Of a stretch of DNA of 64,000 bases, positions 36,715 to 48,758 are shown piece by piece. The position numbers and the translations under genes were made by a program. The notes below the pieces were generated by a model. It saw only the letters and a list, made by a program, of their open reading frames with translations, did not search any database and was not told the DNA's origin. Each line of letters opens with the position of its first letter. The stretch's first letter is position 1. Location: NCBI GenBank assembly GCA_007570785.1, contig ML660772.1, positions 33,444,195 through 33,508,194 of the forward strand, written 5' to 3'. This DNA comes from Antilocapra americana. Taxonomy: Eukaryota > Chordata > Mammalia > Artiodactyla > Antilocapridae.

Positions 36715-36835
36715 AGCAAATAATTTCTCAGCCTCTCAGTTTCCCTGTCTTCAAAATGGGGGAAATAACATGTAATGATTAAGATTTCTGTGAAGATTAT
36801 GAATTTATGTAGGAAAATGTCTTTGCCCCATGTTT
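36715..36835 (+). repeat. MIR SINE fragment, plus orientation
   Basis: Short match to the MIR middle: 'ctcagtttccctgtcttcaaaatgggg' followed by 'gtaatgattaagatttctgtgaag'. Confidence 0.6.
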
Positions 36836-37940
36836 ATTAACTGCCTTTGTTGTTACTATCCCACTTGCCATTAACAGTGTGCTTGGCTCTGTCATGCTGA
36901 TGGGAGTGAATAAAGTTGTTAAGAAATGAATCTAATAGAAAAGACCACCACATTTGACTCTTCCTATGACTATATTCACTGGGTATTTGTCACTTTGTCC
37001 TGACCTCTTTCTTCATCTCCTAGGACCTTTGTTCTTTCTGATTCATTCCTTCACTTTTTTTGCTAATATATTTATTTTTATCATTTTATTCATTAATTTT
37101 TTGTTTTATTTTATTTTATATTGGAGGATAGTGGTTTAACAATGTTGTGTTTGTTTCAAGTGTACAGCAAACTGATTCATTTATATATATGCATGTATGT
37201 ATTATTTTACAAATTATTTTCCAGTTAGGTTATTATAAAATATTGAGCAGAGTTCCCTGTGCTGTATAGTAGGTTCTTGTTGCTTATCTATTTTAAATAT
37301 AGCAGTTTACATGTCAATGCCAAACTCACAATCTATCCATTCCCTCTGCCTTCCCCAACCATGACCATAAATTCATTCTCTAAATCTGTTGAGTCTGCTT
37401 CTGTTTCATAAATAAGTGAATTAGCATCATTTTAAGATTCTGCATGAAAGTGATATCATATGATATTTGTTTTTCTCTGTATGATTTATTTCACTTAGTA
37501 TGATAATCTCCAGGTCATCACGTTGCTGTAAGTGGCATTATTTCAATCATTTTAATGGCTAATATTTCATTATATATATATGTACCACATCTTCTTTATC
37601 CATTCTTCTGTTGTGGCATTTAAGTTGCTTCTTTGTCTTGGCTATTGTAAACAGTGCTGCAGTGAACATTTGGGATGCATATATCTTTAAAACCCTTTTT
37701 TTCTAGATATATGCCCAGGAGTGGGATTTTTTTGGATCATAAGGTGGCTCTGTTTTCAGATTTTTAAGGAACCTACATACCCCTCTCCAAGGTGGCTATA
37801 CCAGTTTACATTCCTACCAACAGTGCAGGAGGATTCTCTTTAATCCATACCCTCTCCAGCATTTGTTTTCATTTTTTTCCTCTTGGTGGCCATTCTGACT
37901 GATGTGAGGTGATATCTCATTATAGTTTTGATTTTCACTT

Positions 37941-40900
37941 AGCCAATCTGATCACACAGACCACGGCCTTGTCCAACTCAATGAAACTAAGCCATGCCAT
38001 ATGGGGCCACCCAAGATGGGAGGGTCATGGTGAAGAGGTCTGACAGAATGTGGTGCACTGGAGAAGGGAATGGCAAACCACTTCAGTATTCTTGTCTTGA
38101 GAACCCCATGAACAGTATGAAAAGACAAAAAGATAGGAAACTAAAAGATGAACTCCCCAGGTTGGTAGGTGCCCAATATGCTACTGGAGATCAGTGGAGA
38201 AATAATTCCAGAAAGAATGAAGGGATGGAACCAAAGCAAAATTGATGCCCAGTTGTGGATGTGACTGGTGATAGAACCAAGGTCCAATGTTATAAAGAGC
38301 AATATTGCATAGGAAACTGGAATGTTAGGTCCATGAATCAGGGCAAATTGAAACTGATCAAACAGGAGATGGCAAGAGTGAACGTTGACATTCTAGGAAT
38401 CAGTGAACTAAGATGGACTGGAATAGGTGGATTTAACTCAGATGACCATTTTATATATACTACTGTGGGCAGGAATCCCTTAGAAGAAATGGATTAGCTA
38501 TCAGGGTCAACAAAGAGTCTGAAATGCAGTACTTGGATGCAATCTCAAAAATGACAGAATGATCTCTGTTCATTTCCAAGGCAAACCATTCAGTATTATG
38601 GTAATCCAAGCCAATGCCCCAACCAGTAATGCTGAAGAAGCTGAAGTTGAAGGGTTCTATGAAGACCTACAAGATCTTTTAGAACTAACACCCAAAAAAA
38701 GATGTCCTATTCATTATAGGGGACTGGAATGCAAAAGTAGGAAGTCAGGAAACACCTGGAGTAACAGGCAAATTTGGCCTTGGAGTACAGAATGAAGCAA
38801 GGCAAAGGCTAATAGAGTTTTGCCAAGAGAACACACTGGTCATAGCAAACACTCTTTTTCACCAACACAAGAGAAGACTCTACACATGGACATCACCAGA
38901 TGGTCGACACTGAAATCAGATTGATTATATTCTTTGAAGCCAAAGATGGAGAAGCTCTATACAGTCAGCAAAAACAAGACTGGGAGCTGACTGTGGCTCA
39001 GATCATGAACTCCTTATTGCCAAATTCAGACTGAAATTGAAGAAAGTAGGGAAAACCACTAGACCATTCAGGTATGACCTCAATCAAACCTAGACGTAGG
39101 TTTGTGACATTGTACAGGAGACAGGGATTAAGACCATCCCCAAGAAAAAGAAATGCAAAAAAGCAAAATGGCTGTCTGAGGAGGCCTTACAAATAGCTGT
39201 GAAAAGAAGAGAAGCAAAAAGGAAAGGAGAAAAGGAAAGATATTCCCATCTGAATGCAGATTTCCAAAGAATAGCAAGGAGAGATAAGAAAACCTTCCTT
39301 AATGATCAATGCAAAGAAATAGAGGAAAACACCAGTATGGGAAAGACTAGAGATCTCTTCAAGAAAATTGGAGATACCAAGGGAACATTTCAAGCAAAGA
39401 TGAGCTCGATAAAGGACACAAATGGTATGGACCTAAGAGAAGCAGAAGAAATCAAGAAGGGGTGGCAAGAATACACAGAAGAACTGTACAAAAAAGATCT
39501 TTATGACTCAGATAATCCTGATGGTGTGATCACTCACTTAGAGCCAGACATCCTGGAATGTGAAGTCAAGTGGGCCTTAGAAAGCATCACTACAAACAAA
39601 GCTAGTAAAAGGGATGGAATTCCAGTTGAGCTATTTCAAATCCTGAAAGATGATGCTGTGAAAGTGCTGTACTTAATATGCCAGCAAATTTGGAAAACTC
39701 AGCAGTGGCCACAGGACTGGAAAAGGTCAGTTTTCATTCCTATCCCAAAAAAAGGCAATGCAAAAGAATGCTCTACCTACTGCACAGTTACACTCATTCT
39801 CACGCTAGTAAAGCAATGCTCAAAAGTCTCCAAGCCAGGCTTCAGCAATACATGAACCATGAACTTCCAGATGTTCAAGCTGGTTTTAGAAAAGGCAGAG
39901 GAACCAGAGATCAAATTGCCAACATCCGCTGGATTATCGAAAAAGCAAGAGAACTCCAGAAAAACATCTACTTCTGTTTTATTGACTATGCCAAAGCCTT
40001 TGATTGTATGGATCACAATAAACTGTGGAAAATTCTTAAAGAGATGGGAATTCCAAACCTTCTGACCTGTCTCTTGAGAAACCTGTACGCAGGTCAGCAG
40101 GCAACAGTTAGAACTGGACATGGAACAACAGAATGGTTCCAAATAGGAAAAGGAGTACATCAAGGCTGTATATTGTCACCCTGCTTATTTAACTTATAAG
40201 CAGAGTACATCATGAGAAACTCTGGGCTGGAAGAAGCGCAATCTGGAATCAAGATTGGCAGGAGAAATATCAGTACCTCAGATATGCAGATGACACCACC
40301 CTTATGGCAGAAAGTGAAGAGGAACTAAAAAGCCTCTTGATGAAAGTGAAAGAGGAGAGTGAAAAAGTTGGCTTAAAGCTCAACATTCAGAAAACTTAAA
40401 TCATGGCATCTGGTCCCATTACTTCATGGGAAATAGATGGGGAAACAGTGGAAACAGTGTCAGACTTGATTTTTGGGGGCTCCAAAATCACTGTAGGTAG
40501 AGATTTCAGCCATGAAATCAAAAGACGCTTACTCCTTGGAAGGAAAGTTATGGCCAACCCAGACAGCATATTGAAAAGAGGAGACATTAGTTTGCCGACA
40601 AAGGTCTGTTTGGTCAAGGCTATGGTTTTTCCAGTAGTCATGTATGGATATGAGAGTTGGACAGTGAAAAGGGTTGAGCACTGAAGAATTGATGCTTTTG
40701 AACTGTCATGTTGGAGAAGACTCTTGAGAGTCCCTTGGACTGCAAGGAGATCCAACCAGTCCATCCTAAAGGAGATCAGTCCTGGGTGTTCATTGGAAGA
40801 ACTGATGTTGAAGCTGAAACTCCAATACTCTGGCCACCTCATGAGAAGAGTTGACTCACTGGAAAAGACCCTGATGCTGGGAAGGATTGGGAGCAGGAGA

Positions 40901-41063
40901 ACAAGGGGACGACAGAGGATGAAATGGCTGGATGACATCACCAACTTGATGGACATGGGTTTGGTTAGACTCCAGGAGTTGCTGATGGACAGGGAGGCCT
41001 GGCGTGCTGCAGTTCATGGGGTTGCAAAGAGTCTGACACGACTGAGCGATTGAACTGAACTGA
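37941..41063 (+). mobile_element. BovB (RTE-type LINE), nearly full length, plus orientation
   Basis: A 3.1-kb BovB, the most complete in the window. It runs from a 5' part beginning 'agccaatctgatcacac', through the APE-type endonuclease region (about 38,250-39,060), linker and RT (about 39,600-40,480), to the tail 'gactgagcgattgaactgaa'. BovB is about 3.2 kb in full. The coding frame is broken at several points (see the pseudogene entry). It lies inside a minus-strand L1, so it is younger than that L1. No clear target duplication. Confidence 0.95.
38255..41053 (+). pseudogene. BovB endonuclease-reverse transcriptase, frame-broken
   Basis: Frames in order. 38,255-38,497 is the endonuclease N-terminal part (GNWNVRSMNQGKLKLIKQEM, then ILGISELRW), ended by an in-frame TAG. 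38,559-38,795 is the middle endonuclease. 39,199-39,855 is the linker and RT N-terminus (YTEELYKKDL..., IPKKGNAKECSTY). 39,678-40,199 is the RT palm (GFRKGRGTRDQIANIRWIIE, FIDYAKAFDCMDH, HQGCILSPCLFNL), ended by TAA at 40,197. A one-base loss near 40,273 puts the YADD-coding stretch out of frame. 40,403-40,684 and 40,724-41,053 are the C-terminal part. It cannot make a working protein. Confidence 0.9.
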
Positions 41064-44000
41064 ATAATTTACTAATTATTGAGCATTCTTTCATGGGGCT
41101 GTTAGCCATCTGCATGTATTCTTTGGAGAAATGTCTATTTGGGACTTTTGCCCATTTTATGATTTTTTTTTTTTTTAACATCGAGCTGCATGAACCATTT
41201 GTAAATTTTGGAGACTAATCCCTTGTCAGTTGCATCATTTGAAAATATTTTCTCCCATTCTATGTGTTCTCTTTTTGTTTTATTTATGGTTTCCTTTGCT
41301 GTGCAATAGCTTTTGAGTTTCATTAGGTCCCATTTGTTTATTTTTGGTTTTATTTCTATTAGTCTAGGAGATGACTGGAAAAAGATATTACTGTGATTTA
41401 TATCAAGAGTGTTCTGCCTATGTTTTCCTCTATAAGTCTCATAGTATATGATATTACATTTAGGTCTTTAATCCATTTTGAGTTTATTTTTGTGTTTGAT
41501 GTTCAGGACTTTTCTATTTTGTGTGTGTGTGTGTAGCTGTTCAGTTTCCCATTACCATTTATTGAGCAGATTGTCTTTCAGCTTTTCAGAATGAAGTATG
41601 ATATTAGCTATAAATTTGTTATATGTGGCATTTATTATGTTCAGGTAGGTTCCCTCTGTGCACACTTTCTGGGGAGCTTTTATCATAATTGGGTAAATTT
41701 TGTCAAAAGCTTTTTTCTACATCTATTAAAATGATCATATAGATTTTATTCTTCAGTTTGTTGATGTGGTGTATCATACTGATTGATTTGTGGATATTGA
41801 AAAATCCTTATATCCCTAGGATAAATTTCACCTGATCATGTGTATGATCCTTTTAATGTATTGTTTGATTTGGTTTGCTAGTATTCTGATGAGGACTGTT
41901 ATGTCTATGTTCATCAGTGATATTGGCCTGTAATTTTCTTTTTCTGTGATAACTTTGTGATATCTTGGTTTTTGTGTCAGCATGTTGGTGGCCTTATAGA
42001 ATGAGCCTGAGAGCTGCCCTTCCTCTTCAGTTTTTGGGAAGAATTTCAGAAGGGTAGGTGTTAACTCTTCTTTAAATAGAATTTGCCTGGGAAGCCATCT
42101 GGTCCTGGACTTTGTTGGGAGATTTTTAATCACAGTTTCAATTTAAGTACTTGTGATTGGCCTGTTCATATTTTCTATTTCTTCCTGCTTCAGTCTTGGG
42201 AGATTGTACCTTTCTAAGAATTTGTCCATTTCTTCCAGATTGTCCATCTTATTGGCATATAGTTGCTAGTAGTAGTCTCATGTTTCTTTGTATTTCTATT
42301 GTGTCTATTGTAACTTCTCCTTTTTAATTTCTAATTTTATTGATTTGAGCCCTCTCCCTTTTTTCCTTTGAGTCTGGCTAAAGGCTTATCAATTTAGTTT
42401 TGTTCTCAAAGAACCAGCTTTTGGTTTCATTGATCTTTGCTGTTGTTTTCTTTGTCTCTATTTCATTTATTTCTGCTCTGATCTTTATGATTTCTTTCCT
42501 TCTAATAACTTTGGGTATTGTTTGTTCTTCTTTCTCTAACTGCTCTAGGTGTAAGGTTAAATTGTTTATTTCTGATATTTCTTATTTCCTGAGGTAAGAC
42601 TATATTGCTATAAACTTCCCTCTTAGAACTTCTTTTACTGTATCCCACAGGTTTTGGATTGTCATGTATCTGTTATCATTTGTCTCTAGGTATTTTTTTA
42701 TTTCTTTTGTGATCCATTGGTTATCTCATAATATATTGTTTAGCTTCCATGTGTTTGTGCCTTTTACAGTTTCTTTTCCTATAATTGATTTCTAATCTCA
42801 TAGTGTTGTGGCCAGAAAAGATACTTGATATGATTTCAATTTTCTTAAATTTATCAAGGCCTGATTTCTTTTGCAAGATGTAATCTACACTGGAGAATGT
42901 TCTGTTTGCATTTAAGAAGGAAGTGTATTCGTTGCTTTTGGATGGAATGTCCTAGAAATATCAATTAACTCCATCTACTGTTAATATGTGATTAAAAAAT
43001 TGTCTATACCACATGGCATATGGCATTCTAATTCTTGATTGTAGGTTTTTGCCTTTTATCACTTTAAATATATCATACCACTCCCTTCTGGCCTGAGAAT
43101 TTCTGTGAAAAATTAGCTGATAACCTTATGAGGGATTCCTTTGTATGTTATTTGTTGCCTTTTTCCTGTTACTTTTAACATTTTTTTATTTGTATTTAAT
43201 TTTTGATAGTTTGATTTTATGTGTCTCAGTGTGTTCCTTCTTGGGTTTATCCTTTATGGGACTCTTGGTGCTTCCTGGACTTAGTTGACTATTTCTTTTC
43301 CCATATTAGGGAAATTTTTGACCATAATCTCTTCAAATATTTTCTCAAGTCCTTTCTCTTTTTTCTCTTTCTTCTGGTACCGCTATAATTCAAATGTTGG
43401 TGCATTTTATGGTGTTCCAGAATCTCTGAGATAGTCCTCATTTCTGTTCATTTTTTATTCTGTTCCATGGCAGAGATTTCCTACCATCTGTCTTCCAGGT
43501 TACTTACCCATTCTTCTGTGTCAGGTATTCTGCTATTGGTTCCTTCCAGTATATTTTTCATTTCAGTTATTATTCATCTCTGTTTGTTCTTTAGTTCTTG
43601 GCTAAACATTTCTTATATCTTCTCGATCCATGCCTCTGTTCTTTTTCTGAGATTTTGGATCACCTTTACTATCATTACTCTGAATTATTTTTTCAGGTAG
43701 ATTGTCTATCTCCTTTAGTTTAGTTTAGTCTATCTCTTCCTTTAGTTGTCCTTGCAGGTTTTTATCATCTGAAAGCTATTTCTTCGTCTTCTTATTTCAG
43801 CAGACTTCCTGTGTTTGTGGTCCTCTTTCTGCAGGCTGCAGGATTGTAGTTCCTCCTTCTGACGTATGCCCCCTGGTGGGTGAAGCTGGTCCAGAGGCTT
43901 GTGCCATTGTCTCCTTGATGGGGCATTTCATTGGTGTGACCAGAGCCTGCCCTGGATGTTGAGCGGAGCCTCCCTTTGCTCTGTTATCGTCACTGCCCTA

Positions 44001-44329
44001 TTAGGGGTGGGGTGTACTCCATAGTGTTGAAGTAGAGGTTCCCAGATCTGTTTTTAGCTGTTTCTGATCTGCAGTGTGAGATAGGTGGGATTGGAGGACT
44101 CCCACTGGAGAGAAGCGGCTGTGTGTTCCACCTTTAGAGATTCTCATTTGTGAATGTGCCTGTTGTGTGGACTCACAGAGTGCGCTGTTGTTGCCACTGC
44201 CCTTGATCCCACCTTAACTGTGGGTGTGCCAGCAGTTGGCCCTGGTGATTCAGAGGCATTGTCTTCACCTGCTACCAGCAGAAGGTATGTGAAGGTGAAA
44301 ATTAACACCAAGTGAGATTTAATCTCAAC

Positions 44330-44393
44330 AACATCCATGTTGTTGCACATGCCAGGATTTCCTTCTTTTTCACACCTCAGTAATATTCTTGTG

Positions 44394-44438
<45 letters not shown>

Positions 44439-44612
44439 CTTATTCATATGTTGATCACCACACTTAGATGTTTTACATCTTGGCTATTGCGAATAATGCT
44501 ACAGTGAACATGGGGATGCAGATATTACTTTGATAATCCTCTTTTCATTTCCTCTGGGTATGTACCCAGAAGTGGGATTGTTGGATCACATGGTAGTTCT
44601 GTTCTTAAAATT
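44330..44612 (-). mobile_element. older L1 ORF2 3' fragment with (TG)n tract, minus orientation
   Basis: Antisense L1 wording ('tcttggctattgcgaataatg', 'gtatgtacccagaagtggg', 'attgttggatcacatgg') interrupted by a pure (TG)n run at about 44,396-44,437 (around 20 units), which probably grew in the L1 'tatatat' region. It is distinct from and more diverged than the adjoining L1. Confidence 0.8.
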
Positions 44613-45469
44613 CTTTATATATAATTCCATTCTTAATCAAGACCACCTTGAGCTTATTTAATAGATTTTTTCAAAGATTTATCACTTCTATCTTTTAAAA
44701 AAAGTATTAGTCTTTATTTTAAGTCTATCTAACAGTTTAAAATATAATTTGTTTTCTTTAAGCTTCCTTAAAATGAATACTGTTTTATTGTGTGTCTTTT
44801 AGTTTTGTTAATAAAGGCATTTGAGGGTCTACACTGCTCTCTGAGTACAATTTTCCCTATATTTTTTAGGTTTAGATTCAAAATGTTCTTAATTTCTTTA
44901 TATTCTCACTTTTTTTATTTAATGATTTTTAGGAGTATGTTTTTTAATTTTAAAGAAGTTTGGAAAATGTTGATTATTGTCTTATTACTTTTTTAGTATG
45001 TAAAAATCAATTATCTATATAATACTAATGAACAATGAGAAATTGAAATTTTTAAATTCCATTTAAAATAGCATCAAGATTGTTGGGAGTGAATACTTTA
45101 TTCATTTCTCTCATTTCTGCATGTCTCATAAGTGCAGACACTGCCTGTCTTTGTTCTGAACCATGTTTTCAAGTATATGCTTTTGTCACAGAAAGCACCG
45201 AAAGGCAGAGATAGTGCCTCCCTACAAAGCAAAGGGTAGGCTTGCTGTTGCTTACTGTAAAATGTTTCAATCTCTAAGACTGTGCAGTTTTCATGAGAAT
45301 GTTTCTGAATCTTCCCATAGGAATTGGGGTTTGAAGAAGTTGTGCAAATGCTGATACCCTGGCTAGTACTATCACTGTTGAATAATGAAATAAATCTCTC
45401 TCGTCTCTGACCCAGAACTCAACTGTCTTCTGCCAGCAGCCATGTGACTGTGACAGGCTAACTTGTTAG
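44613..45469. other. non-coding stretch, no feature recognised
   Basis: AT-rich to about 45,060. The stretch 45,150-45,450 is more mixed and contains an AATAAA followed by a CT-rich block (about 45,389-45,430), reminiscent of an LTR polyadenylation region, but no termini were found. Confidence 0.4.
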
Positions 45470-47530
45470 CTTGCAAGTAGGGAAAACTTTCAGAAACATT
45501 ATGGTTTTTCACAAAAATACTTAGAAATAAATCTGACAAAACATGTCTAAAACCTTTATATTCAAACTATAACATCACTGATATTAAGGAAAAAACAGCA
45601 AGATGGAGATAGATAGCATTATTATTGATTGAGAATCTCAATATTGCTATGATGTTTATTTTTCCTATGTTTAGTATATAGATTCAATGAAATCTTTTCA
45701 AAAATTTCAGCAGGCTATTTTCAAGATATGACAGATTATTCTAAAATGTATATAGTGAATTTAAAATCAAACCAATTTTTAAAAGGAGCAGTGTTGGAAG
45801 ACTTGTACCATATAATTTCTAGACTGAAGACAGACTACAGCTATAGTGTAGTATCCAGGTAACACCAGGAAAACAAGTTGATGGAACAGAATAGGGAGCC
45901 CAGAAAGAGACCAAAAGATTTATGGTTATTTGATTTTTAATGAGACTGGCAAATTAGTTGAACATGGAAAGAAGAGTATTTTCAGCAAATTGTGCTGGAA
46001 CAACTGGATATCAATATGAAAAAAGTAAAACAGGTCCCTCTATCACTCCTTACACAGAACAATTTGAGATAAATCATAAATCTACATTTAAAACTCAGAG
46101 CCATAAAACTTCTTAAAATTTAGAAATCCACCTTTGTAACCTCAAAGTAGGCAAAGATTTCTTGAACAGGTCACAATAAACACAAACCATAAGACTTTAA
46201 AAATAAATTGAACATTATTAACACTTAACATTTTGGCTCTATCAAAAGACTCTGTTAAGAACATGAATGGGGCTTCCCTGGTGGCTCAGTGGTAAATAAT
46301 CTACATGCCAATGCAGGAGACATGGGTTCAATCCCTGAACCAGGGAGAACCCACATGCTGCGGAGCAACTAAGTCCAAGCACCCCAACTATTGAACCTGT
46401 GCTCTAGAGCCTAGGAGCTGCAACTCCTGAGCCCACATGCCACAATTACTGAAGTCCACACATGCTAGAGCTTGTCTGCAATAAGAAAAGCCACCACAAT
46501 TAGAGTCCCAGAGCACCACAAGTAGAGAGTAGCCCCCACTCTCTGCAAGTAGAGAGGGGTTGCACACCAACAAAGATACAGCACAACCAAAAATAAATAA
46601 TAAAATTATTTTTAAAAAAGAAATATGAATAGACAAGTTACTGTCTGGGGGGAAATAATTACAGCAAATATGTCTAACAGGGGATTCATACCCAGAATAC
46701 AAGTACACAGACATACATACACAATTAACAAAAATTTATGCAATTCAGTATAAAAATGGGCAAGATATATAAATGGTTAATAAATGTTTGAAAAATTTCA
46801 ACCTTGTTAGTGAACAGAGAAATTCAAATTAATATCACAATGAGATAACATTTTTACCTACGACAGCAGTTAAAATTTAAAAACAATACAACATGAAATA
46901 GATTAGCAAGCATGTTGAACAACTGGAATTCTTCTGTAATGCTTATGGGATCAATGACATAAGTTCTTTGAAATACTCTTTGGCAGTTTTTCATAAAGTT
47001 AGTTATATGCTTATCCAGAAATCTCACTTTCATGTATTTACCCAATAAATATATGTACACATAGACTTGTATTTGAATGTTCGTAGTAGATTTATTAATA
47101 ACAAAGCTTCAAATAACCCATATGTCCATCAGTGGGTAAGTGGATACATAAGTGTAGTATATCTACATAAATGAAATAATGCACGGTAATTATAAGGAAG
47201 AAACCACTGACAAGTGCAGTGATGTAGATGGCTATTGATATTATAATGTTAAGCTAAGATATCCCAGGCAAAACAGAATAGACAGCATTTGAATCCATTA
47301 TTATGAAATCTAGACTAAGGCAAAACTAATTCACGTCAATAGAAATTAGTTGGTGAGGGGGTAGCAATCAGTGAAGAGGAATAATAAATAGAAAAAGGTT
47401 GGAAGTCTTAGATGGTTGAATATTTTATAGCTTGTTTTGGGTGATAGTTACATATATGTACATATATCAAAGTAAACATGTATAATCTGTGCATTTTATT
47501 ACATATTAATAATGTGTATTAATTTAAAAT
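45470..47530 (+). mobile_element. old L1 3' region, plus orientation, split by a CHR SINE
   Basis: Diverged L1 ORF2/3' UTR wording in plus orientation: 'ggaacagaatagggagccc', 'caaattgtgctggaacaac', 'aatgggcaagatatataaatgg', 'cccatatgtccatcagtggg', 'aaacagaatagacagcatttg', and a 3' UTR to about 47,530. No usable frame. The interval 46,269-46,617 is a later SINE. Confidence 0.82.
46269..46617 (+). mobile_element. CHR-type SINE (tRNA-Glu-derived), with TSD
   Basis: It shares the 'gcttccctggtggctcag' tRNA-type head with Bov-tA but has a different body ('gctgcggagcaactaagtcc', 'acctgtgctctagagccta', 'aagtccacacatgctag', 'caataagaaaagccaccac') and an A-rich tail. This body is the CHR SINE of whales, hippos and ruminants. 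Flanks AAGAACATGAAT (46,257-46,268) and AAGAAATATGAAT (46,618-46,630) form an imperfect target duplication. Confidence 0.85.
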
Positions 47531-47744
47531 ATGAAAATATCTGATGCTTTAGGGAGGTAGAATAATTCACTTGCTTACCCATAGATATGATAGAAACAAT
47601 TCAGACACTAACAGATTAGGCACACATTTACCCTTTGGCTGAAGAAAAACTCCTGTGTTCATTTGGGCTGAGAAGCAAACGATTATCCTGAAACATCCGT
47701 TTAAGTTCTGGGCACTAAGGCAGTTGCCAAGGCATAAACTCTTT

Positions 47745-48673
47745 TTTTTTTTAACCTGCATTATATTGTATTTTATTTTATTTATGATTTTTAAATTTTA
47801 TTTATTTTTAATTGATGATTGCTTTACGGTATTGGCTTGATTTCTGTTATAAATCAACATGAATTAATCATAGGTATATGTATGTCCCCTCTCTCTCGAA
47901 CCTTCCTCCCACCTCCCATCCTTTCCCACCCCTGTAGGTTATTACGGAGCCCCAGTCTGAGTTCCCTGAATCAACAGCAAATTTCCACTCCTATCTGTTT
48001 TACATATGTTAGTGAATATGCTTCCATGCTACTCTCTCCATTCATCTCACTTTCTCCTTCCTCTCCCCTGCCCTTGTCTGTAAGTCTGTTCTCTATGTCT
48101 GCGTCTCCATTGCTGTCTAGCATATATATTCATCAGTACCATCTTTCTAGAATCCATATATATGCATTAATATAAGTCAAAAAAACAATATTTGTTTTTT
48201 TGACTTTGTATAATAGGCTCTAGGTTCATACACCTCATTAGAACTAACTCAAATGCATTCCTTTTCATGGCTGAGCAGTATTCCATTGTACGTATGTACC
48301 ACAGTTTCTTTATCCATTCATCTGTTAAAGGACATCTAGGTTGCTTCCATGTCCTATGCATGTTTGCTAAGTCGCTTCAGTCATGTCCAACTCTTTGTGA
48401 CCCTATAGACTGTAGCCTGCCAGGCTCCTTTGTCCATGGAATTCTCCAGGCAAGATTGCCGTGCCTTCCTCCAGGGAATCTTCCTGACCCAGGGAGCAGA
48501 CCCAGGTCTCTTATGTCTCCTGCATTGGCAGGTGGGTTCTTTACCACTAGCCCCATCTGGGAAGCCCTAGCTATTGTAAATAGTGCTGCAGTGAACATTG
48601 AGGTACATATTTCTTTTTCAGTTTTGGCTTCCTCAGGGTACATGCCTAGATATGGTATTGCTGGGTCATATGG
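47745..48673 (-). mobile_element. L1, 5'-truncated, minus orientation, with 10-bp TSD, carrying a Bov-tA
   Basis: Poly(T) at 47,743-47,752 (the reversed poly(A)), then reversed 3' UTR with its polypyrimidine block (about 47,885-48,110), then the ORF2 3' end ('ttccattgtacgtatgtacc'), ending at 'gggtcatatgg'. TAAACTCTTT occurs at both sides (47,735-47,744 and 48,674-48,683). About 720 bases are L1; the rest is the nested SINE. Confidence 0.9.
48358..48567 (-). mobile_element. Bov-tA SINE nested in L1, minus orientation
   Basis: From 'gcatgtttgctaagtcgc' to 'tctgggaagccc'. It breaks the L1 phrase 'catgtccta|gctattgtaaatag', with CCTA on both sides. Confidence 0.93.
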
Positions 48674-48758
48674 TAAACTCTTTCTTTATAGTTCTGAATC
48701 GTGCTCTTTTGTACTCTGCAGGTTTAGGGAAACAAACAAGCAAACATGTTAAAGGATT

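Larger units (their letters stand above)
37075..44300 (-). mobile_element. L1 (internally deleted), split by BovB, minus orientation
   Basis: On the minus strand this runs from the L1 5' UTR-like segment (about 43,830-44,300), through an ORF1 region (about 43,000-43,800) and ORF2 parts, to the 3' UTR and T-rich tail near 37,075-37,130. The plus-strand interval 37,941-41,063 is a nested BovB. At about 41,570-41,580 the text jumps from the ORF2 3' region ('ccattaccatttattgagcag') to RT-encoding sequence, implying an internal deletion of ORF2. Only short frames remain, such as 41,828-42,133 with the RT block ENYRPISLMNIDITVLIRIL. Confidence 0.85.

Noticed and set aside
39777..40163. 128-codon minus-strand frame opposite BovB RT
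   Set aside because: It is the antisense shadow of the BovB reverse transcriptase; the same shadow appears opposite the other BovB copies (for example 3,559-3,768).
40396..40956. 186-codon minus-strand frame
   Set aside because: It is antisense to the BovB C-terminal region. It is open because the sense sequence is low in the relevant trinucleotides, not because it codes.
42400..43700. Plus-strand hydrophobic frames (42,400-42,597; 43,467-43,700)
   Set aside because: They are antisense of L1 ORF2 and ORF1, the same effect as above.
45150..45450. Possible LTR with AATAAA and a CT-rich block
   Set aside because: I could not find TG...CA termini or a flanking duplication, so it was left unassigned.
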